A model generated the notes under the pieces. The model was not told the DNA's origin, ran no database searches, and worked only from the letters and a program-made list of their open reading frames with translations. Below, piece after piece: positions 48,153 through 56,897 of a stretch of 64,000 nucleotides of DNA (the stretch's first letter is position 1; each line of letters starts with the position of its first letter). This DNA is from Streptomyces sp. NBC_01788 (GTDB lineage: Bacteria; Actinomycetota; Actinomycetes; Streptomycetales; Streptomycetaceae), in assembly GCF_035917575.1 (NCBI RefSeq), contig NZ_CP109090.1:8205446-8269445 (forward strand). The letters are read 5' to 3'. A program made the position numbers and the translations under genes.

Positions 48153-50810
48153 ATGGGCATGACGCCTGACTTCTTCGAGGACCTGCGGCGTGTGGGCGCG
48201 CTCAAGCGGGACCGTCTGGGCGGAAAACCATCGGACAATGCCCTGTCCAAGGCTCCGCGACCGCCGGTGTCCCGGGACACGGTCGGGGCGTGGCTGCGCG
48301 GGCGATTCCCTCAACGGCTGGAACCGCTGCTGGCCGTCTTGGAGGATATCCGGGCCGAGGCCGCCCGCCTGGGCATCCTGCAGACCATGGCCCCTGGTGT
48401 CCCGGGCGAGACCGTTGCCGATCTGCTGGCCGAGACCCGCTGGCGAAGTACGTGGGCCGACGAACAGCAGCGCCGGACGCAGGTGAATCTGGAGGCCGTC
48501 GAACGGCAGAAGGCCTACAAGGCCCTGGAAGACGACGAGCGGCGTGCCCGCCAGGCAGCGCTGCCGGACCTCCCTCGCCCCGTACGGTCCTGGACACCCC
48601 AGCGGCTCGGAGTGCACCCGGCCGTTCCCGGGTATCCCTCCGGGCCTCACGGCTCTGGGTTCGTCCTGCCCACCTACGTGCCCCGCCCGCACGACATCGA
48701 GCTGCGCGAGCGCCTGGCCGCCGCCATAGCCGACGGGGCTCCACCGCTGCTAGTGGTGGTGCGGGGGGAGTCATGCACCGGTAAAACCCGCACCGCCTTC
48801 GAAGCCCTGAACGCGACGGTGCCGGACGACTTCGAGCTACTCTCCCCTACGAACACCGACAACCTCCTGGCCGTGCTCGCCGCGAACGCCCTTGCTCCAC
48901 GGACCGTGTTGTGGCTGAACGAGGCACAGGACTATTTGGCTGACCCCGCAGGCGAAGCTGCCGCAGCCGCGCTGCTTCGCCGTCTCGATGCCGACGGCCC
49001 CCTCATAGTGATCGCCACCCTGTGGCCCGACCACGACGAGACACTCACTGCCGCCCCCGGCAACGACGACCCGCACCGGCACGCTCGGACCTTGCTGGCC
49101 CAGGCCCACTACACCTTCCTTCCCCGCTCCTTCGCCGACGACCTGGACGCCGTCCGCAGCACGGCTGGCCACGACCAGTCCCTAGCCACTGCCCTTGATG
49201 TCGGCGGCGTCAACCTCACTCAGGCCCTGGCCGCCGGACCGGACCTGGTCACCCACTACGAGCACCCGGCCGGCGCGTACGGCATCTACGGCAGGGCTCT
49301 GATCAGCGCGGCCATGGACGCCTACCGGCTGCGGGTCAGCAGGCCTCTGCCGCTAGCGTTTCTGGAAGCCGCAGCACCCGGCTACCTCACCGACACCGAA
49401 CGCACCAATGCCAGCCCCGACTGGTTCATCGGTGCCCTGGCCCACGCCCGCACCCTGATCAAACAGACCACCAGGCCACTGCAGGATCTCCCCCACCCAA
49501 CCGGAATGGGCGCGCTGCCCAATGTGGTCCGCCTCGCCGATTACCTCCAACAGCACGGCCGCCGCACCCGTCGGCTGCTGTTCCCGCCCGTCTCGTTCTG
49601 GAACGCCGCAGCCGAACATCTCACCAGCAAAACCGACCTCACCCAGCTCGGGTTTGCTGCTCAGATCCGGGGCCGCTACCGCCACGCCGCAGAACTCTTC
49701 TGCGCAGCCGCCGATATCGGTAACCCCAATGACCTACTGCCTTTGGCGATGTTGCGAGAGGTAACCCTGGATTCCGACGGAGCCGAGCGGCTGTACCGTC
49801 TCGCCGCCGATGCCGGGAACCTTGCCGCCCTGCGGACCTTGGGGGACAAACGGGAGGCTGCTGGCGACCGAGAGGAGGCCGAACGGCTGTACCGTCTCGC
49901 CGCCGATGCCGGGGATTCCGCCGCTTTGCGGACCTTGGGAAAGAGGCGAGAGGCTGCTGGCGACCGAGAGGAGGCCGAACGGCTGTACCGTCTCGCCGCC
50001 GATGCCGGGGATTCCGCCGCTTTGCTCTCCCTGGCGAACTTGCGAGAGCCAGCTGGGGATCGACAGACCCTCGAACAGCTGCTTCGCGCCTCCGCCGATA
50101 CCGGAGACAGCGAAGCCCTCACGGCCCTGGCGATGATGCGCGAGAGGGCCGGGGACTGTGACGAAGCCCAACAACTCGCCCTTCAAGCTGCCGATGCCGG
50201 AAACCCCGGCGCTCTACTGGCCCTGGCAACCATGCGGGAGAAAGCCGGGGGGCGAGACAGGGCCGAACGGCTGTTTCGTGCTGCTGCCAACGCTGGCCAC
50301 GCTGTCCTTGTCGTGCAGATGGCACGGGTTCTGGAGAACCTTAAGGACTCGCGAGCCGAAGGCCTCTATCGAGCCGCCGCCGACAGCGCGAATCCCGCGG
50401 CCCTGCTGGGCTTGGCAAGACTGCGAGATGCGGCCGGAGATCGAGAGGAGGCCGAACGGCTGTACCACGCTGTCGGCAGTCACCTTGGGGCGGATCCGGC
50501 GCGGTCGCGAGAAGGGGGCAGAGATCGTGACAGGGCCGAGCCGTTGCCCCCCGCCGAGACCGATGCCGAGGATCTTGCAACCCTGCATGCACTGGCCGAG
50601 CTGCGATTGGTGAACAGGGACCGACAGGAAGCAGAACGACTCACTGTGCAAGTCATCAACGGCGCAGGCCTCTCGACCCTGGAAGACTTGGCGCGTATAC
50701 GGGAGGAATCAGCGCCGGAGTATAAGCGCTATGGCCTTGACGCAGACGGCACGCTGGCCAAGCCGTGGGCGTGGCCAGAACCGCGCACCGCCGACAACGA
50801 CCCAGCCTAG
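48153..50810 (+). CDS. P-loop NTPase with N-terminal HTH and C-terminal TPR/Sel1-like repeats
   Basis: An 885-residue protein. An N-terminal helical domain (RDTVGAWLRGRFPQRLEPLL) resembles helix-turn-helix domains that precede Streptomyces NTPases. Walker A is GESCTGKT (205-212); the Walker B strand reads TVLWLNEAQD (250-259) with Asn replacing the usual first Asp. From about 505 to 790 are at least seven 36-residue repeats of the type DREEAERLYRLAADAGDSAA, several nearly identical even at DNA level (49850-50020). The layout of sensor repeats plus NTPase is like STAND regulators used in phage sensing. It is the main cargo of the 5.17-kb element. Confidence 0.7.
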   Translation: MGMTPDFFEDLRRVGALKRDRLGGKPSDNALSKAPRPPVSRDTVGAWLRGRFPQRLEPLLAVLEDIRAEAARLGILQTMAPGVPGETVADLLAETRWRSTWADEQQRRTQVNLEAVERQKAYKALEDDERRARQAALPDLPRPVRSWTPQRLGVHPAVPGYPSGPHGSGFVLPTYVPRPHDIELRERLAAAIADGAPPLLVVVRGESCTGKTRTAFEALNATVPDDFELLSPTNTDNLLAVLAANALAPRTVLWLNEAQDYLADPAGEAAAAALLRRLDADGPLIVIATLWPDHDETLTAAPGNDDPHRHARTLLAQAHYTFLPRSFADDLDAVRSTAGHDQSLATALDVGGVNLTQALAAGPDLVTHYEHPAGAYGIYGRALISAAMDAYRLRVSRPLPLAFLEAAAPGYLTDTERTNASPDWFIGALAHARTLIKQTTRPLQDLPHPTGMGALPNVVRLADYLQQHGRRTRRLLFPPVSFWNAAAEHLTSKTDLTQLGFAAQIRGRYRHAAELFCAAADIGNPNDLLPLAMLREVTLDSDGAERLYRLAADAGNLAALRTLGDKREAAGDREEAERLYRLAADAGDSAALRTLGKRREAAGDREEAERLYRLAADAGDSAALLSLANLREPAGDRQTLEQLLRASADTGDSEALTALAMMRERAGDCDEAQQLALQAADAGNPGALLALATMREKAGGRDRAERLFRAAANAGHAVLVVQMARVLENLKDSRAEGLYRAAADSANPAALLGLARLRDAAGDREEAERLYHAVGSHLGADPARSREGGRDRDRAEPLPPAETDAEDLATLHALAELRLVNRDRQEAERLTVQVINGAGLSTLEDLARIREESAPEYKRYGLDADGTLAKPWAWPEPRTADNDPA
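49850..50020 (+). repeat. Nearly identical tandem coding repeats
   Basis: Two adjacent units of about 108 bp around GAGGCCGAACGGCTGTACCG (49877 and 49973 regions) differ at few positions, and the same core appears in weaker form at 49783 and 50446. The identity at synonymous sites points to recent duplication or gene conversion, which would change the number of protein repeats. Confidence 0.6.
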
Positions 50811-50997
50811 GGTGCGCATCCCGACCATTGATCGCGTCGAAGTCGATCTCCGGGTCGGTTTGCGACTGTCATCTGGGCGGCATCGGCGGCGCAGTGGTCG
50901 GCCCGGGCACAGCGGCTAAGTGCGACCTTCTTCGTATTCCGATAGAGGGCGGAGCAGGCATGAGCCACGGTGTCATCCGATGAGGCAACTTCAAGTG
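50811..50997. other. Right flank inside the 5.17-kb element
   Basis: No gene seen. The stretch leads from the cargo stop to the right inverted end. It contains ATTCCGATAGAGGGCGGAGC (50936-50955), a motif that recurs as ATTCCGATAGACGGTGCGCGC near 60660. Confidence 0.3.
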
Positions 50998-51006
50998 TCT
51001 GGAGAA

Positions 51007-51095
51007 CCATCGACCTTGAGTTCGTACGCCCACGACGGACCCGTCGGCAACTGCGTCACGGGCCGCGCTAGGACAACGTCCACGGGCCACTCCAC
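51007..51095 (-). pseudogene. 5' part of the interrupted DNA ligase
   Basis: From GTG 51095 the minus strand encodes VEWPVDVVLARPVTQLPTGP and SWAYELKVDG, where the insertion begins. The same start occurs in the second ligase copy at 59867. The last residues are the beginning of motif I (KxDG), the lysine that accepts AMP, so the element landed in the most important codons of the gene. Confidence 0.75.
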
Positions 51096-51360
51096 ACCGT
51101 CAGCCTGCACCTTCGTGACACCGACTGCCTGCTGACGTACTTCCGCACGGCCAGCAGGCGGCCCGGGCGGCGCGACCGTTGCGGTACAGCCGCGCCGCCG
51201 CACGGCGCGAGCCTGGCCGCGCTACGCGACCGGGCCCTGAAGTGGTCTGTGGTGTTCTCGACTTCCTGCTGAGCGTGTCGCCGAACCGCCCGGCTGTCAT
51301 CACCCACACGAGTGGCGCGCGCTCACACCGCGGCGGCCTCCTTCTCCTGCCGCCTGGCCT
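51096..51360. other. No gene seen
   Basis: Spacer between the ligase fragment and the pseudogene ending at 51361. Only Arg-rich shadow frames, without ribosome sites. Confidence 0.35.
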
Positions 51361-52082
51361 TCACAGGGCGAGCGGGGAGCGCCGGCCCTTTCCGACGTTG
51401 TGCAGCTGCTCCCGGTCGACCTCAGGGTGCGTGTCGACGGACGCCGTGGTGAACATCGGGGACCATTCATCACCGATCCGGCCCGCGACGTGCCGAAACG
51501 TACCTGACGCCGTTCCGTCGGCCGTACCCACATCAGGTCGCGCATGTAGTCGAAGTCGACCCTCCTCACGCCCAGCCTGGCGGCGGCCTGGTCCGGCCCG
51601 AGCGGCGCTTCGGCGGCGAGTCGCTGCGCGAGGCCCTTGATGCCGCAGACTGCCGCCACCTGGTCGGGGTTGATCAGTACGGCCTCTGGGTTCGCCGTCA
51701 GGCCGGTCAGCAGCCCGCAGGTGATGAGCCGGCGCACTGCGAAGGCGCTCACGACTGGCGGTTCGTCGGGCATGTTCGGCGTGTCCAGGGCTCGGGCGAT
51801 CCGGTCCGCGGTCGCTGCGGCGGAGATCGGCTCGTGGGGGAGCGAGGCCTGGATCGCGGCGGCGTCGATCGCTTCCACAGTGGCCCGCGACCACTGGTAG
51901 GAGGAGGCGTCCGGGGCCGGGACGAGGCCGGTGTGCCGCGCCCACCGGAAGGAGGCGATCGGCACCCGGAGACGTCCGGCGGCCTGGCTTTCGTCGTACT
52001 CCGGTGCGTCGTGCGATGGGGGATCTTCCTCTCGCTCGGTCCGCCCGGAGCGGGCGAACCCGACCGTGGCAGAATGTCTCAA
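51361..52082 (-). pseudogene. Regulator-like hypothetical, frameshifted near the C-terminus
   Basis: The frame from about 52082 encodes VPIASFRWARHTGLVPAPDA, RATVEAIDAAAIQASLPHEP and LGPDQAAARLGVRRVDFDYM, a helical protein with a helix-turn-helix-like end, of a type found on Streptomyces plasmids. Near 51490 the sense changes frame and continues as RIGDEWSPMFTTASVDTHPE and DREQLHNVGKGRRSPLAL to a stop at 51361. Function unknown and probably lost. Confidence 0.45.
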
Positions 52083-52202
52083 ATTCTTTCAAGAACCTTA
52101 AAAACAGGGCAAGTTAGGACCATGCGCTTAGATCCGCGCCCGTGTACGCGAGGGAGAAATTCACCCAGCGGCGTCAACTCGACAACGGGTAGCGTCCCGG
52201 CC

Positions 52203-53234
52203 ATGAGCGATCTCGACGCGGATGAGGCGTGGGAGCGGCTGCGGGCCAGCCGTTCCAATCCACCGGCCAAAGCCAGCAGCGCCTCCCGCCGCAAGACGTA
52301 CACGGCGGCTCTGGAACAGGCTCAGCAGCTGTTCCACGCCGCCGCCGTTGTGGGCCCGGCCACGAGCCCGATCCTGGCCTTCTACGGCCTCAGCCAGGCC
52401 GGCCGCGCCATTACGGCCGCCGCCTGGTCCCTCAAGGGCGAGGACTGGCGCCTCGACACCCACGGGATCAAGACCACGGGGTTCCACTCGCCCTTCCCCG
52501 ACATCGAGATCCGCACCGACCCGCCCGGCACCCAGGGCAGCTTCGTGAAGGTCAGCGAGGTCCTCGACTCACCCGTGTGGGAGAAGGACCCGCTGCGCCT
52601 GGAAGACATCTGGGATCTGCTGCCGACGAACCTCAGCTACCCGCTCACCACCAGGGACCGGCTCACCCCGCTCTACACAAGCGAGGGCAGCGTCGACGAA
52701 GGCGACCACTCCCTGCTCAGCGTCTTCGTGTGCAACATTCCCGACCGGATCGTCAAAGCCGGCACTCGTGAGGCGCTGGCCGACTTTCTGACGGTGTACC
52801 CGGCTGTCGCCCAGCACGAGAGCTACTCGAATGTGGGAGCGGCGGCGCTTCCGAACTACGTCCGTTACGACCACGGCGGGGGCCAGCTGTCGATGAACTG
52901 GCTGATGCCCGAGGGCGTGGGAACGGGGTTCGACGGGATGGCGACTATGGCCGAACGGCAGGCCCATCTGCGGACCCTGACCCGCGGCTACGCCGGGAGC
53001 CGGTACTTCCTGCCCATCCTGGGCTCGATGAAGCGGGAACTGCACCCGCTGATGGCCTGGTGGGCCGTGCTGTACACGCTGTCCATGCTCGCCCGCTACG
53101 AACCCGCGGTCTGGAACACGCTCATCAACGTAGACACCAGCAAGTACGCAGTCCCGATCGAACGGCTCCTGGAACGCGGCATCAACCACTTGCCCGTTTT
53201 GATCGCGGACACCATCACCGAGGTGAGCACCTGA
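52203..53234 (+). CDS. YaaC-like protein
   Basis: A 343-residue protein with the YaaC pattern: KTYTAALEQAQQLFHAAAVV, then ILAFYGLSQAGRAITAAAWS and WRLDTHGIKTTGF. The middle is beta-rich, and the C-terminus contains SRYFLPILGSMKRELHPLMA and WWAVLYTLSMLARYEP. The biochemical role is unknown, but YaaC-like proteins often pair with other unknown proteins in what look like defence islands. It lies one base before a DUF4238 gene, on the same strand. The AT-rich stretch at 52078-52125 is likely its promoter. Confidence 0.75.
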   Translation: MSDLDADEAWERLRASRSNPPAKASSASRRKTYTAALEQAQQLFHAAAVVGPATSPILAFYGLSQAGRAITAAAWSLKGEDWRLDTHGIKTTGFHSPFPDIEIRTDPPGTQGSFVKVSEVLDSPVWEKDPLRLEDIWDLLPTNLSYPLTTRDRLTPLYTSEGSVDEGDHSLLSVFVCNIPDRIVKAGTREALADFLTVYPAVAQHESYSNVGAAALPNYVRYDHGGGQLSMNWLMPEGVGTGFDGMATMAERQAHLRTLTRGYAGSRYFLPILGSMKRELHPLMAWWAVLYTLSMLARYEPAVWNTLINVDTSKYAVPIERLLERGINHLPVLIADTITEVST

Positions 53235-53235
53235 C

Positions 53236-54237
53236 GTGTCTGTGCCGAAACTCCATCACTACGTGCCGCAGAGCTATCTGGCACGATTCGGGCGAGGCGA
53301 CATGGTCAGAGTGAGACGCCGGTGCCCGCCGAAGACGTACCTCGCCAACGTCAAGAACGTTGCTGCCGAGACCGGCTTCTACACGATCACGGACGAGAAC
53401 GGCCTGCCCTCCACGGCCATCGAGCACGAGCTCAGTGGCCTGGAAGGGCAGGGGCTTGCCGCCCTGCGGCGAATAGACGAGACGGGAATGCCGCCGGCCG
53501 TCGGCAGCGACGACCGTGAGCTGCTCTGCCTCTACCTGGCTGTGCAGTTTGCCAGGACACCACGCAAGCGCACTGGTCCGCTCTTCGGGCGTAATGTCAC
53601 CGCCTACGCAAACGGCCGGGAAGTCGACATGGCTCTCATGACCGAGTACCTCACGCGCAAGCATCTCGGTCACCCGCCACGGGAAGCCGAAGTCCAGGGC
53701 GCCTTCGACTACTACCACGGCACACGGGCGATGAACGGCGGCAACGACCCAACCCACGACGAAGCGGTCGCCGTGACCTTCAGCTCGGTCCGGGTGTGCA
53801 TCCCGCAGTACCGTGCCCGGCACTGGCGCCTCGAGACCTGCCGCAAGCCGATCTTCCTCACCTCCGACGCACCCCTCGTGCTCTGGCGCCCGGAAACTCC
53901 GGAGGACGCCTACCGAGGGTTCGGCCTGGAGGGGGCTCACGAGATCAGATTCCCGGTCAGCCCCACAGCTCAGCTCGTCCTCGTCCCCGGCCACGGCACA
54001 TCCGCGAAAGAGGTCAGCCTCAGCCGAGTGAACAGCTGCAACCAGGACCTCGCGGACACCTGCGAACAGGTCGTCATCGGGCACCCGGACCGGCACGCCG
54101 CGCTCGACAGGGTCCAGCTGAGCGAGCGCGGGCCCACGCTGCGCTTCAACACGGCCCCCGGCTTCCAGGAGAACCCGGACGGCACGGTAGAGCCCATGGG
54201 GAAGGACATCCTTCATCTCTGGACCACTCGCCGCTGA
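53236..54237 (+). CDS. DUF4238-family protein
   Basis: A 333-residue protein beginning VPKLHHYVPQSYLARFGRGD, with RRCPPKTYLANVKNVAAETG and FYTITDENGLPSTAIEHELS, the complete DUF4238 N-terminal pattern. LLCLYLAVQFARTPRKRTGP follows, and later KPIFLTSDAPLVLWRP, a strand with Asp seen in most members. It starts with GTG one base after the YaaC-like stop. This is the second DUF4238 pair in the window, with an unrelated partner. Confidence 0.85.
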   Translation: MSVPKLHHYVPQSYLARFGRGDMVRVRRRCPPKTYLANVKNVAAETGFYTITDENGLPSTAIEHELSGLEGQGLAALRRIDETGMPPAVGSDDRELLCLYLAVQFARTPRKRTGPLFGRNVTAYANGREVDMALMTEYLTRKHLGHPPREAEVQGAFDYYHGTRAMNGGNDPTHDEAVAVTFSSVRVCIPQYRARHWRLETCRKPIFLTSDAPLVLWRPETPEDAYRGFGLEGAHEIRFPVSPTAQLVLVPGHGTSAKEVSLSRVNSCNQDLADTCEQVVIGHPDRHAALDRVQLSERGPTLRFNTAPGFQENPDGTVEPMGKDILHLWTTRR

Positions 54238-54245
54238 CAAGGCGG

Positions 54246-54674
54246 CTAGTGGTCCCAGGGCCGCGGCAGCATGTGCCACAGGGTTCTAGGCCAGTCGGGC
54301 GGGTTGATCAGGAACTTGTCCACCAGGCGGGCTGTGAAGGACCGAGCGGCGCCCTGGGCGGCCCCCTGGATTATCGCGGCGGTCAGGCCAGCACCGGCAG
54401 CGGGCTGCTGCCGAGCCGGTGACGGGTCGGGTGGCTGGACGGGCGCGGGCACGTTGTCCCGGGTCATGATGCTGCTCCCTTGAGCAGAGAGATCGAGGAC
54501 AGCGGACACCTGCGTGGTGTCGTCCGCGGGGGTGTGCGCCGCGCGGTCGGCGGTCCTGCTGCGGCTCTCTGCCTGAGAGCGTCCCTGTGGAGTCTCGGCC
54601 CGGCCCAGGGTGGGCGTGTTCAGCGTAGCCGCGATCGGCGCGGGTATTCCCTCGGTCGTTTGGTGGGTGGTCAT
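54246..54674 (-). CDS. Hypothetical protein, Pro/Ala-rich with short C-terminal helix
   Basis: A 142-residue protein convergent to the DUF4238 gene. The first 90 residues are low-complexity Ala/Pro/Thr, the C-terminal 50 read AAIIQGAAQGAARSFTARLV and FLINPPDWPRTLWHMLPRPW. A shorter form from ATG 54468 (TRDNVPAPVQPPDPSPARQQ) has an AGCAGCAT context and may be the real protein. I do not recognise it. Confidence 0.4.
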   Translation of the reverse strand: MTTHQTTEGIPAPIAATLNTPTLGRAETPQGRSQAESRSRTADRAAHTPADDTTQVSAVLDLSAQGSSIMTRDNVPAPVQPPDPSPARQQPAAGAGLTAAIIQGAAQGAARSFTARLVDKFLINPPDWPRTLWHMLPRPWDH

Positions 54675-55197
54675 TGCTCTGGCCTCCGGGGTGAGTTCGG
54701 CATGGCGGACGGGACGGTGACAGGTCTCAGGTGCGTGCGTCTCGTCCTTGCGGCATCGGCTTCTTCACCCTGTAAGGCCGGAAGCCGGCCCCCGGACAGC
54801 AGCGACCGGCGAGGAAATTCGAGGGCATGACGAAGGCCCGGACGCCTGGTCCGGGCCTTCGCTCTCTCTGTACCTGTTATGGGGCGCTGGGAGTCACATG
54901 TGACGTGCGCCTTCTACGTCCAGCGCATACTGATCGCGGACTGCTGCTCCACCCGCTCCGGAGCCAACGTCGCGGCCCCGGACGCTGGTGGCCGATCCAG
55001 GCGCCCAGCTTCAGCTCCCGCTCCTCCTCGCAGCTGCCGCCCTTCCTATCGCCGGCGACGATCTGCTGGCTCTTGCCCGTTGCGGACCAATCAGGTTGGT
55101 GGCCTGGGAAGCGTCACGATTGCGGTACCGCCTATGTGCCCAGCGTCACATGCGTGCGAAGATCGCTGGCAGCTCGACAGGATGGGTGGAGGGGGCT
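54675..55197. other. Intergenic region with one terminator-like hairpin
   Basis: No supported gene. It contains a hairpin at 54831-54861 (separate entry). The last 200 bases before the ABC-3C operon probably contain its promoter; no clear consensus was seen. Confidence 0.4.
54831..54861. terminator. Hairpin with 13-bp arms before the ABC-3C operon
   Basis: CGAAGGCCCGGAC and GTCCGGGCCTTCG are exact complements around a 5-base GCCTG loop, followed by CTCTCTCTGT. It may isolate the ABC-3C operon from plus-strand transcription coming from the left. Confidence 0.65.
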
Positions 55198-56412
55198 ATG
55201 GCGGCCAAGGACGATCAGTTCGAAGCATCTGCTTCAGCGCTCGGCTACCTCTACCAGTTCGCCAAGGCGCTGCAGTTCTGCATCGAGCAGTGGGTGGGCG
55301 GACTGGAGTGGAGTGTTGCTGTTGAGGCCGCCGACGACATCGAGAAGCATGCCGGGTCGGTGAGAGAGCTACTTCAGCTCAAGCAACGAGCAGACGGCAC
55401 GCGGCTGACTGACTCGGCCCCCGATCTGTGGAAGACGCTTCGGATCTGGTGCGAGGCAGCTACGGCCGGGCGGATCGACCTCGCCGAAACGAACCTCTTC
55501 CTGATGACGACGGCCGAGCTCCCGCCAGACAGTGCCGGCTATCACCTGCAGCCCAAAGCCAGCGGACATCGTGACGAAGGCAAGGCCCTCACCTTGCTGC
55601 GGGCGGCCCGTGAAGCATCCTCGAGCGACAAGCTGCAGAAGGCATTTGCGGCTTTCGACGGGCTGGAAGCCGATGGGGCTGTAGGACACAGCGCCCTGCT
55701 TGCCCGGATCGACGTCATCGGTGACGCTCCGCGGATCGACGAGGTCCGCGAGACGATGCTCGGCCATGCGGCCCTCGTGGTGGGGCACGACCTCGCTAAG
55801 TCCTTCCTCACCCGCCTCGAGGGATGGTTCTACGACCGGGTGATCGAGCAGATGCGCACACCTGGCGGCGCGCCCATCACCGGCGAGGAGTTCGACCAGA
55901 TCTTCAGCGATCTACGCCACCAGTTCGGTCCCAACAATCTGCCTATCGACCCCGATATCGCCGACCTGAACCCTGAGCCTGCCGAGTCCGCCGACAAGAT
56001 GTTCGTCCGCCAACTTGACCTGATTGGCGTCGGATCCGAACGCATCCGTCTCGCCGTGCGGGACTACGTGCGGGCATTCAACCAACGATCGCGCTGGTCG
56101 GAGGAGAAGCTGCTCCGCGTAGGAGAGCTCGGCAGATACGAGCGCAGGCTGGTTGAGGAGTGGCAGGCGCGCTTCGCGGACATGCGGGAGGACCTCGGAG
56201 ACGACGCAACCGAGGAGGAGATGAAGCGGGAGGCCAAACTGATCTATCGCTGGGTTGACCGGGAGGCCCGCGCCCAGATCCGCACCGGCCTCGAAGAAGT
56301 GTTCATCCCCAAGGGCTCATACCACATGCTCGCCGACGAACTACGGGTCGGCTGGCATCCGGACTTCACCGCCCGGCTGATGGCCCTCCTTGAGCCGACC
56401 GGAGCACGCTGA
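55198..56412 (+). CDS. ABC-three-component system: nuclease-like first component
   Basis: A 404-residue protein. The N-terminal domain reads ASASALGYLYQFAKALQFCI, VAVEAADDIEKHAGSVRELL and QLKQRADGTRL, then DLWKTLRIWCEAA. This is the pattern of DUF4297/Cap4-like PD-(D/E)xK nucleases (Glu of VEAADD and the QLK). The remaining 250 residues are helical, with KSFLTRLEGWFYDRVIEQMR, resembling the ABC-3C core. ATG 55198 is preceded by GGAGGGGG. The next gene starts at its stop (TGATG). It probably cuts DNA when activated by the partner ATPase; the mechanism is inferred. Confidence 0.75.
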   Translation: MAAKDDQFEASASALGYLYQFAKALQFCIEQWVGGLEWSVAVEAADDIEKHAGSVRELLQLKQRADGTRLTDSAPDLWKTLRIWCEAATAGRIDLAETNLFLMTTAELPPDSAGYHLQPKASGHRDEGKALTLLRAAREASSSDKLQKAFAAFDGLEADGAVGHSALLARIDVIGDAPRIDEVRETMLGHAALVVGHDLAKSFLTRLEGWFYDRVIEQMRTPGGAPITGEEFDQIFSDLRHQFGPNNLPIDPDIADLNPEPAESADKMFVRQLDLIGVGSERIRLAVRDYVRAFNQRSRWSEEKLLRVGELGRYERRLVEEWQARFADMREDLGDDATEEEMKREAKLIYRWVDREARAQIRTGLEEVFIPKGSYHMLADELRVGWHPDFTARLMALLEPTGAR

Positions 56413-56897
56413 TGGCGGCAGTCGAACTGAGCCGCGAGGAGCGGGCCCTGTACAACCCGGCGTTCACAGCGGTGCTGTGTACCCGGGCAGTCCAGGGCTA
56501 TGACAAGGAGTACGCGGCTCCGTGCCCGTTGCAGGTGGCCGTGACAGCTGCCGTTATGGCCCTGCAACCATCCATCCGGGCGGTCCTGCCGGCCACCACG
56601 GGAACCGGTCTGATGGGGTGGCTGGACGAGAACGACGCCGTGCGAGTCGCCATGACACGCCACGCGGCCTCGTTGGCTGCGGTCGTGCGCCCCGGCCTGC
56701 TGTTCGCGTTGCAGAGTCACATCCTGCACTGGGACAGCGAGGGACTGACTCTCGTTCCCCGCGCACTCACCAAAACGATCAAGGGCGACACGGAACAGAG
56801 CGTCGCCATCCAGAAGGCTGCCGTCCAGCTCGGGCGCTGGCTGCCCAGCACCGGAAGCTTCAGTACCGTCCTGACCCTCCTTGGAGTCAAGCCGTGA
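56412..56897 (+). CDS. ABC-three-component system: middle component
   Basis: A 161-residue protein: REERALYNPAFTAVLCTRAV, QGYDKEYAAPCPLQVAVTAA and VTRHAASLAAVVRPGLLFAL, with a late AAVQLGRWLPSTGSFSTVLT ending in LLGVKP. The 'N.a..a..l' opening and the C-terminal 'T...LG..P' are the pattern of middle components (three-component ABC systems). It is thought to link the ATPase to the effector. Both its start and stop overlap neighbours. Confidence 0.75.
   Translation: MAAVELSREERALYNPAFTAVLCTRAVQGYDKEYAAPCPLQVAVTAAVMALQPSIRAVLPATTGTGLMGWLDENDAVRVAMTRHAASLAAVVRPGLLFALQSHILHWDSEGLTLVPRALTKTIKGDTEQSVAIQKAAVQLGRWLPSTGSFSTVLTLLGVKP

Larger units (their letters stand above)
45837..51006. mobile_element. 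5.17-kb element inserted in a ligase gene, with cargo
   Basis: The element is bounded by inverted ends: TTCTCCAGA at 45838-45846 and TCTGGAGAA at 50998-51006, with weaker similarity further in (CTCAT and GG blocks). CCATC flanks it on both sides (45832-45836 and 51007-51011), a 5-bp target duplication. The inserted DNA carries an IS1380-type IS, a small membrane protein gene and a P-loop/TPR gene. No transposase belonging to the outer element was found, so it may have moved with a transposase supplied in trans, or lost it when the IS inserted. One extra C lies between the left duplication and the inverted end. Confidence 0.65.
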
